In this document: one piece after another, positions 53,901-64,000 of the stretch | Position numbering within the stretch: the stretch's first letter is position 1 | Layout: every line of letters begins with the position of its first letter | DNA from: Chaetoderma sp. LZ-2023a | Taxonomy: Eukaryota > Mollusca > Caudofoveata > Chaetodermatida > Chaetodermatidae | Assembly: GCA_034401795.1 (NCBI GenBank) | Contig: CM067372.1 | Location: 33,149,045 to 33,213,044 of the forward strand | Length of the DNA stretch: 64,000 nt | Direction of reading: 5' to 3' | Position numbers and translations under genes: made by a program | The notes under the pieces: model-generated | Database searches by the model: none | Told to the model about the DNA's origin: nothing | The model's input: the letters and a program-made list of their open reading frames with translations, nothing else

Positions 53901-56900
53901 AGTACCCCAGAATTGTCTTACCTACCCTGTTCCGTGAGAAAGTGCTCCGGATGGCTCATGAACGAGCCGGTCACCAAGGTCTGCAGAAGACCATCGGTAT
54001 AGTGAGAGAAAAGACGTGGTTCGTATGATTGAGACATGTACGAGGTGCCAGGTCAACCGACCTGTCACCACCCGACCCAGGTATAGTGAGATGCCCATGG
54101 CCAATTATCCGAGTCAGATAATTGGGATGGATTTGATCGGTCCACTGTTAGAATCGAATAAGGGTAACGTGTATATCATGACGGTGATCGATCACTGTGG
54201 TTCGTATGATTGAGACATGTACGAGGTGCCAGGTCAACCGACCTGTCACCACCCGACCCAGGTATAGTGAGATGCCCATGGCCAATTATCCGAGTCAGAT
54301 AATTGGGATGGATTTGATCGGTCCACTGTTAGAATCGAATAAGGGTAACGTGTATATCATGACGGTGATCGATCACTGTTCTGCTTGGGCAGAAGCATAT
54401 CCGATTGCAGCGAAGACATCTCAAAATGTGGAAGAAAAGTTCTTCAACGAGTATGTCGCGCGTCATGGCGTCCCTGAGATTGTAATAACCGATCAGGGTA
54501 AAGAATTTTGTTCCAATTCTCTGGAGGAGCGGTTTAAAGAACACGGTATCGACCATAGACGGTCTAGCCCATACCATCCGCAAACCAATGGACGTACCGA
54601 GAGATTTAACCTCACTCTTAAGGAGTTGATACAGAAAGGGGTGAACAACGCCTCGCGGGCGTGGGAAGATGAGTTGGGTGCGGCTTTAACAGCGTACCGC
54701 AGTATTAGTCATTCGACGACCGGGTATACGCCATTTTATTTGACGTATGGGCGACGGGCGATATTGCCAAAGGCCGTCCCAATCGATGCGTCGCAGGACC
54801 TTGGTGAGAGGCTAACGTGTCTCAACAACGCATTGCTACGTGCTCGTGAAGGAACAGCTCAATCTCGAGAGGTTCACCGGGAACAAGTTAATAAGCGTGC
54901 AAACGCTGGTGAATTTAAGGTTGGAGATTCGGTGGTCGTAAAAGCTGAGGAGAGGATGAAGCTGACCTCTCGCAGTGACCCCGAGTATGAGATCTTTAAA
55001 ATCAATGGACCTGTGGCTCATGTCCGCCACCAAAGGTCTGGTAAAATGCGTGTGCTTAACGTTTGTAAGCTGCGTGTGGTTGACTCGGAAATGTGCTGGG
55101 ACGAGGTAAGACCACGTCCCGTTTGTAACCCTGCCAAGGGGACGAAAGCCAGCCATCACGCAAGGGTGATGCTACCCGAGTCCGAACCAATGGTTACCGA
55201 CGCTGATACGACACCCAAAGCTCGTAGGAAGCGGCCAGCTTCTGATACGGAGCCAGAGGTGCGTACAGGGGATAAGAGGGTTGACCGGAAAGAGGTTCAA
55301 CCTGGTACGAGTCGCGGAGTGACAACATCGAAACTCATAGGCCTATGGTGATAGACACCCCGGAGGCGGCACCAGAGCCTGCCTCTGAACCAATGGAGAC
55401 GCTTCCATCGCATCCTTATATGCTGCGCAAGCGCAGGCATACCCCGGATGACGATTTCGACGTCAAGCAACTCCGGATGGATATGAAGCGAAAGCGCGGG
55501 CATAGGCTGGATGGCGAAGCTAGTGACAAGCGACTCCGCATTGGTGTAATAGACCCCGCCCTACGCGATGACGTGCTAGACGCTGATTTCATCAGTCGTA
55601 TAAATGCTGTTATTCGGCGGCACAACAGCCAGTAGTGTGTATTGTATCGCTATACTATAAAATCGCGAATAGCTAGTACATAAGGTATAATAACGATTGA
55701 AGCTAAATTCGTTCGCACGATACAAAAATGTATTCGTTCCAATTGTGTATAATGGCGTTGTGGTTTAGCATGGTAATGGGCATGTGTAAAGACTCGAGCA
55801 TACACCGCCTACCGAACGGCGTCATGATAACCAAACCGGAGGTTGTGTCGGTAATACGGGCCGAATGGACTGTGATAGTATCCATCGACTATCCTTACCT
55901 ACCCGCGGAGTTCCTGGGACGGTTGGCCCAAATGGCCAGTCTTGCCGCTAGCATGGGTACCAAAACATCGTTTTTGAGCGGGAACGATATATTCGGGTTA
56001 CAGCATCGAATACGGGGGGGGGGTGGTGGTAAGAAAGATGGCGCTCCGAACGCAGCAAACCATGGATAACCGAAATGGCGCTAGGCAGAAACGAGGGCTA
56101 TTCGACTTTGTGGGAGATATCGCGTCGTCGCTGTTTGGTACCGTTACATCCGGGGATATAAACGCCATACGAGATGTGGTGAGGAAGGCGATGGAGAAGA
56201 TGAACAAAGTGGTGCATTTTACCAACCGGTTGGCATCGCACGTCAAATTGGCTTTCCGGGATATCGGTATGAACACAGACCGTATTAACGAGTTAGGCGA
56301 CAACTTGGCCGCTGCAACGGGTAACTTGAGCCGAGCGATCAGGGTTCAGGGGATCCGGTTGTTGGAGCTCTATGCATTGGTACGTTTATGCATTGGTACG
56401 TTTAGGGCATATTATCGACTCGGCTGAGTATGTGGTTTATGACTACCAAAATGCAGCCGAACGATTCCATAGGCAAACGGCTTCCTTGGAGTTGGGTCGA
56501 CTGACGGAGGAACTTTTCAGTCCCGCTGACCTGACGTCCGTGTCGAAACAGGTCAGCGCGGGATATAGGCTGATAAGACCGTATCAGTGGTATTACAGAA
56601 ATGTGGTGGTATATCCGTTGTGAAAGGACGAGTTGAAGCTCCATTATGTGGCGACGCTGCCGTTAATTGACGGAGGGCATTATATCGAATATGGACTACA
56701 CTCATGGCCTGAACCGTTAGCCGAGACGGGGTATTACATGCAGGAGATGCTGGCCCGTACCAGCATTGGTCTCGATACCAAGACTGGGTGGTACTTTACC
56801 GCATCGGAGTGTCGTGGTGCTAGCCCTAGGGTATGCCAGGGACAACTACGGGTCGACAAGACTCATGTGCCCTGTATTGTGAGTGTATTGACAAACGGAA

Positions 56901-59900
56901 CTGATAGCGACTGTAATATTCAACTGTCGGCGTCGAACATAACCGCTAGTAAATTATTTGCCAATAAGAAAATCGGAGTAGTGTTGCAAACGTTCGGCGA
57001 GGGAGTGGAGATTCATTGCGACGGACGACTGAAGGACCAATGTGAGGTAGGAAGTGGTGTGTATGCGTTAATGTCTGGAGAATGCAGGTATAGTGGGAGG
57101 GGCTGGCGATTGAGCCTGTGGCGTCTTATAGTCGGACGTACACTCGAATAGGCCTTGCCATTGGAATGTCCCACTTGAATGTGACCAGCATTCTAAATCA
57201 GTCTATGATTGTTGACCATTTGAAACTACAACCGTGGAACCATTTACAAAAGTCTAAGTACGTGCCGCTAGCACCGTTATCCATGATCGACCCAGTGATG
57301 GTGATGGCATTGGGGTATGCTCTTTTGTATCATATTCGACGAGTTCCTTCGTAGTTGTGTTGGTAAGTGTGATTATATTATATAAGTGTGGCGTATTGTC
57401 ACGCATGTGGAATGCGCTTAAATGCAAGCCACGTGCGGCCCATAGTAGTGAACTGCATACTGCAATTCACGTCAGCGCACCGACTATTCAGGCCCAGCAG
57501 CCCCGGAGACCTGCAGCTCTACCGGAGTCGCTGTGGCTGGTTACCGGGTCGTCGCCTAATGCGGACGCCAGGACTGAGATCGACCCGACGGCTGCCGACT
57601 GGATTGAGATGGAGACGTACGATGACGTGGTGGATCCTAACGCGAGCATAAACCGCTTGGAGGTATCGCCATGACATTAGGCACTAACTTTATATGTTTC
57701 TACTGGAACAATAATTGGTGACTATTAATAATTGTAGCACGAGCCTTATTATGGTACCATGTTGTGTACTGTATTATTTAATAGGAACATTCACATGATC
57801 TGTAATGGTAATTGCACTGTAGGATTAAGATTACTATATTAATATCTCGTACATTTTGTTAAGTTACGCGTGGATCGAGGTTATCGACCACGGTTTAATG
57901 ATGCTATTAATGTGTTTCCGGGGGCAGTCTTGCGCACGATATTCTGCTACCCGGACATGTATGTTTGTATAATTATCAACCATACACTAACGAATACTAC
58001 TAATGTATTTCCGAGCATTCCGCTACTCGGACAAGTATTGGTGTATAGTATATTAACCTGTAATGTTAAGTTGTTGATGATTGGACGACTATCGGGTGGT
58101 ATCCGTTCAGGCTACTGGTATAGGTTTGGGTTGTTGATAGTCCACAACGAGTTAGTTGACACTCTCTTAAGGCCTTAAGAGAGATGGTCAATTAACTTTG
58201 GTTGAGGGGCGTATGTAGATATCGGATTGTCTTCTGGGGGGTCATGACTATATTTGAATACCGGGCGAGCTAAGGAACGGATAACACAATGGGCAAGGAT
58301 GTAATAGCGCGATCTAGTGTGTGCATCAAGTCGATGAAAAACTGACGCGAAAATGTAGCTGAAACAACGTGGAATTGGAATAGAATAGACTAGGACTAAG
58401 GGCAGTGAGCTGATGGTATCTGTCGGTGGTTAAAAGACGAAAGTTCTTGCTGCAGTCGCGGTATAACCATCTATAGTATTCAGCAGAAATTACGACCAAT
58501 AGTTTTCTAAATATTCAAACAGGAGCATCGGTAGGGTGCTACGGACAGAGTATACGCAGCACAGACTGGATGACTCATAGAATGACGTAGTAACGTAGCG
58601 ACGACCGACTTACCATGGTACTGGATAACGGTAACCGAGTTTCGATAGAAACTACCAACAACACCAGGTGCTAGGGAGTCAGATGGGCCACATGGCCACT
58701 ACGCCACCACTACGTCACGGCACCCTTGTAAAATGCAGGCACATGCCTAAATTGCAAGGGGCCGGACGAGGACGTAATAACGTCTGGCGCCAAGTAGATT
58801 AGAAAACAAGACGAAAATATGACAGAGGGAGTCCATCAAGGTAGGCTCTTGAGAATGAGATTAGCAATGAGCGCCAAAGCAATAGCCGCTATTCGACAGA
58901 TCCCATCACTCCAGAACCAACTGATACTGCTTTGCCAATGTTCGGGTCTATCTTCGGAGTACGGAAATGGCCGAAGTTGATTGGTCAAAAGTTTTATAAG
59001 AGTAGTAAGCAAAACAAGGCAAAGCGGGAGCTCCAAGGGTAGGGTGTAACAACCCGAACATAACGGTGACATGGCGAAGCAGTACATAAGGGGAACCTTC
59101 AATTTTGATCGGGAGTCCGAAAAATGATTGCGTTTAGGTAAACCTAGCCTCGAGTTCGTATAGTTCTGTGGAACTGAATTTGTCGAAATTCAAACAAGTT
59201 CTTGGGGAATGGCTTTAAGTAGCCAAGAATAGTATTTGACGAAAGTGATTTAGCGAATCATGAAACGCAACTTTTGAATAACAGAATAACCGGTATTCGT
59301 ATTATAGAAAAATCAGTTACTTCTATAGACGCGAGTGACAGTAAAAGTTACTCAAAGTATTTGGTGGTAGTATAAGCCACCCATAGTTAATAGGGATACA
59401 TAGCAAAGATTTTAGTAAAATAAAGTTATCACTTCGATATCCTCGAAGCAAGAGTTTGGGTTGTTGCTAAGTAATCTGGAATCGACGGAAGACCACAGTC
59501 ACGAACCACCGACTTCTACACCAGTCAGATCAGGCCCAGATATGAACATAAATATCGTGACTTCCATCTATACACGAGGCGAGCTCGTATCGATCACTTC
59601 CGTCGTCGGTAAGACTGGTTGTCGCAGCTACCGCACATACAAGCCTTACCGTCGTGGGAAGTGAGATTATCATAATCAATTGTGATAGAACAAGACGGCA
59701 CCGAAATCTTCAACCTGATCATCTTTTGAATATCGATACGTTAGTGGTCTCATAGAGGTAATGGTCGGTAAAACTTGACTCGCAGTGCCACTGAGCTACC
59801 GACATAATGTCATCCACCGGCATCCCGTTAAACAGGGCGGTGGACGCCACTACGCCATGGACACTGTGAGCATTGGCTAAGTTTACCAATGGCGGATTTG

Positions 59901-62900
59901 TGTCAAAATTGAATACATTCCACAATCCACCCAGATAGTATCTTTTGATGCCCTGCCATGAGGTTCAATATAAGACAACCATACCGAGGATGGGTCCGTC
60001 CACCATTCCTCTGAATATTGTTTGTACCTGTTTAATGCGCAGACTGGACACCATGCTTTTTGAATTAGGATCAAACCTAGTCAAAGCTGGTAAAATAATT
60101 GCTTAACCTGGATATTTCAAAGACTGGTTCTTAGCCATTAAATTCATCCTAGGTAGAAGCCTAAGCCCTTCCCCTGTAACCACATAACAGTCTGCCTCGG
60201 CGGATAACGCATGAATCTCGCGTCTTGCAGAGGCTGCAGAAATTAAAAATACAGTTTTAAGTGTCAACATTTTCATAGTAATGGCACATAGTGGTTCAAA
60301 GGGTTTAGCCTTCCCAGAATGTGAACTGCCTTCAAGGTGATCATATGATCTAGACACCAGAAAAGCAGTTTCCAAGTCATCATACAGAGACTGGGCAACT
60401 TCGTTCCACCATGGAGGTTTATGCAAGTCACTACTGTTGAGTTGTCTGATAGAACTAGAACAATCTTGGCCTGAACTTTCTTTAAGAAATGTTCCAGGCC
60501 CAGACCTACTGCTCGTAATTCCAGTAGATTTATATATTCCTGTGACTTATCCAGATTCCAAAGCCCTGATACTGTGGCTTCCTCCAGGAAGGGCCCCCCA
60601 TCCCTCCATTGATGCATCTGTGTACATCGTTATTTGAGGGTGGGGTGGGTGAGCATCACACCCGCCAAGAGATTCTCTCTCTTCATCCACCATTGAAGGT
60701 GGTGAATAAGAGGTTCCAACACTGACACCTCTGAGTCCAGGGAACCTGTCCTCTGGGTCCAGTGTCATGAGAAATAACTGGATAGGCCGCCTGCGCAAGG
60801 CCGCCTGTGGAATGACTGGTTCCAGAGAAACCATCAACCCCAGCATTCTCAAGTAAACCTGTGCCAGTACATGATGACTGTTGCACACTGACTGTATTAC
60901 TGAGATGAGTATTTCTACTCTCTCCTGAGTAGGATAAACATACCCTATCTCTAGATCGAAGAACATTCCCAGGTAAACAAACTTTTGGGATGGAGTCATC
61001 TCTGATTTCTGAAAGTTTATTATCCAGCCTAAGTCTGTGAGAGTTTTTAAAACTATCTCCAGACTTGCTGCAAGACTTTCCCGATTGTGTGCTTTTAACA
61101 GCCAATCGTCTATGTAAGTGTGGACTGCTATGCTTCTCCTGCGGAGGCATGCTGCTATTGCAAGAATCACCCTGGTGACCCGAGGAGCCGTGGAAATTCT
61201 GAATGGTAAAACTTTGAATTCCCACTGTGTTTTGACTGTTTCCATCTTGAAACTTGGTGTGTCTATGAACTTGTTGAATGGCTTGAGGTTGAGAATTTGT
61301 CTCCATCCTCCAGTGTTTTGTCGCTAGAAACACAGTTGAATAGAAGCCCAGGCAATTTTGCGCTGGTTGAATTGCTCCTTTTTGTATGAGGGCATTTATC
61401 TCTTCCTCTGTACACAACCGTTGATCTGGATCTCTTGGAATTTGAGTCCAGATCGGACCCAGAGACAGGTGCGATGGTGGGCCTATCGCCCAGTTAGGCT
61501 GGTACCCGGCTGAAAGCTATCGCAAGACTATGCGGTTAACCGCTCCCACTCCTGCTTGTGGATGGTCAATCGACCTCCCACAGGTCCACCTAGGGATAGA
61601 GGTGGACATAAGCAGTGCAAGAGTTGGACTGTCTCTGGTTCTAGCATTGGTTTGGTTCTTGTGGAAATCGGCCCATCAGGCACAATTACCACAACCAGAT
61701 CCTCGCGCGCCACGACTTGCGCCGCCCGGGCACCATGGCTCGCACCTCGGCCAAGGCCCGCTCCTCGTGCACCTCGGCGGTGCGTGGTGGCTGTCTGAGC
61801 TTGAGGAGCCTGCGCCCCCACACCACTGCAGGCCGGTGCTGGCATGGCCTATGCTGCACCGGTGGCTGGCCTCTGACCTGGCCAGCGCCACCTCGGGCCT
61901 GCTGTGGATGGTATACAGGGGGCGCTGCGCGAACGTGCTCCATACGAAGCACCTCAAATTGTTCACGTAGCGCCCTCCGATTGTTGACTAGAGTGGCTGT
62001 CTCCTGGAGGTGTCTACATCCCTCACCCCCAGAGAGACCAGGACCTGCCATAGGTGTTCACAGCAACCTGTTGTACAAATCCTGAGACAGACACAGATTA
62101 TCTAGAGAAAATGTGCGTCTCACCGACACTTCTAGTCTTTGCCCTAGTCATGCAGTCCAGAGTCAGGTTAATACCATCCTGGATGGCTCTCTGAACTAAG
62201 ACAGGGCTTGCTTGGCACGATGCAGACGCTGTTACTACACCCTGTAATAGCTGGAAGACATGCGAGAGCGCCGCTATGGACGCTCTCGAGCTCTTCTCTG
62301 CATTGCGCAATGCGGTGTCAGAACGGGAGTCTGGCCGGGTGTCCTCGCCAAGCGCTGCACGATCATCAGCACCCGGCTTTGGCACTTCACCGTATGACTG
62401 GTATTGGCCAGCAACGATATGACACCGCCTCGCCACTTCGCGGGGGTAAGCTGAGGTATACGGAAGCGGTGGTCATCCGCTCCAAACCTGGGCCACCCTT
62501 TGAGCTGTGAAGGCTACCCTTGCGGGAGTAGTTCCATGGAAAAAATTGGCTGTGCTCCCGTGAGGGGTGCACAATCATCCCTTTCCATGTCCACGGCTTC
62601 AACAGGTCAACCCAGCAGAAAATCCTCTTCCTCCTGGCCATCATACACTGCCTCTGGACTAGCAGAGCGCTAACCCGCGCTGGCCAGGTAAAGTGCCTAA
62701 CAGGTGGCGGTACCTTTTGGGCGCAGACACTCTAGGCGCGAGCGAGCCTGTGTCCAGCGGCCCCGGTCCAAGATCTAACGGCGCGGCAAGCCTGCTGCCA
62801 TGATCATATAGGCCTGCTCCAGGATCTATTGGCAAGGCAGCAGCGGGCCTTCCAAGACCTACTGAAGCCACCACTGATTTTGAAACATTTTCGGACCACG

Positions 62901-64000
62901 AACCACGACAGACACCAGAATCAGTGGTGGGGATTTTCTGCCCGGGGCCAGATGACGAAGACAATAAAGTACTCGGCCCAGGGAGCATGCTGCGAAGCAG
63001 CTCTGGTACCAAATCTTTTTTCATTTCCCCCATCATTTCCAACCTGAAAGATTCCATTTCCGAAGAAACAGAGGCCTTTCTCTTACCCTAGCCACTTATA
63101 CTTTTCTTCGCAGACTTCTCCTCCTCCGATGCCTGATCCTTCGCCTGTAATGACAAGAATTCAGAGAATAAGTTGACACCCCCACCCCACTGTATACAGA
63201 CATCACATTTTAATAATGGACCGCAAGGTGAACATTTTACACACAAGTGAGGAGAAAACTTGGACTTGATAGAGCAGTTACAACCAACACAAGAAGGCTT
63301 CTGCAAAAAGGGACACCACGACGACAATGAGTTAAAGCTTCTTTTATAATTAAATAAATTAAATAACTCATAAAGGAGAAAGAAATCACCTATAGGCCTA
63401 AACAGGACGGTGAGAAAGATGAACAACCAGCCTCAAACAGGATATTAACAATAATAATAATAATAATGTTGATTATGACATCATAATAATCCATAAATAG
63501 AAAGACGAACAACAACCAGGTGTAAGATGAATTGTATGAATACAAGAGCATACTAAACAGTAAATGAACACAGTAATAGCTCATGATGATACAGATAAAC
63601 AGTATGACTGAAAAAATATTGGCAGCAAATAATCACAAATATTTTCAAATATTTTAGTGCCATAAAGCATAACTAGAGTACATGCGTCTTTAGCAAAAGC
63701 ATACAACCACATCCTGCTCTTGGAAGCTCAACCAGACAACCACTCTTCATCACCACTCACTAACTTATAAAGGGAAGGGTGGGACCAGAGGGCAGAATGA
63801 CAAGCTCTCTCTTATGGGAGCCTATATCACTCTGGGCAGTCTTTTTTCCTAACATTTATAGGGAAATAGTGGAGACAAACCTCTTTAGATGTGTACAAAC
63901 CTACTTAGAGGAACATGTGGACACAATCATAGAGACATTAGCATTTTATGGTGCCAGATAATAAAGTTACTAGTTTTCTGTGTGCATATAACGTCTATAC

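Overview
This window is eukaryotic and comes from a repeat-rich animal genome. I see no intact host protein-coding gene, rRNA, canonical tRNA or CRISPR array. The mix of elements (an env-bearing Ty3/gypsy element, a DIRS element with a tyrosine recombinase, Tc1, hAT and piggyBac-type DNA transposons, a tRNA-derived SINE) suggests a marine invertebrate. A near-palindromic hairpin beginning GCTCACTTGGCC next to GACA runs at 37.9 kb is a signature I associate with mollusc and other lophotrochozoan genomes. That taxon is an inference from remembered repeat style; no host gene confirms it.

Layout. 1-6.1 kb: AT-rich DNA, a 45-bp minisatellite of 32 units that keeps one frame open (2.85-4.28 kb) and a LINE reverse-transcriptase fragment. 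6.2-9.0 kb (minus): a decayed copy of a large uncharacterised multicopy invertebrate protein family. 9.4-10.35 kb: a LINE 3' end running into a 322-bp CTA microsatellite. 11-17 kb: MITEs, low-complexity DNA and a 350-bp hAT-type MITE whose empty site survives in a neighbouring tandem copy. 19.8-20.7 kb: a 0.94-kb inverted repeat. 21.6-27.7 kb: two diverged direct copies of a segment of about 2.7 kb. 31.5-33.9 kb (plus): a second relative of the 6.2-9.0 kb family. 34.3-36.0 kb: a nearly complete Tc1 transposon. 37-48 kb: tandem repeats and many piggyBac-type foldback MITEs with TTAA ends, a 1.3-kb minisatellite, a SINE and a hAT element carrying another hAT MITE inside it.

48,489-59,712 is the centrepiece: an 11.2-kb LTR retrotransposon with 1.5-kb LTRs, an ACCT target duplication, a gag with three CCHC knuckles, a candidate -1 frameshift heptamer before pol, a protease-RT-RNase H-integrase pol, and a third gene encoding a class I fusion-type envelope with a furin-like site. 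The LTRs differ by only about 1.5 percent by eye, yet gag, pol and env all carry several breaks, some in G homopolymers and some from short tandem duplications. From 59,717 rightwards, on the minus strand, lies a decayed DIRS-type element in the order gag, RT-RNase H, tyrosine recombinase, with a deletion that removes RT catalytic motif A. The retrovirus-like element appears to have inserted at or near the 3' end of that DIRS copy.

Functionally the window is a record of nested transposition. No host pathway can be reconstructed from it.
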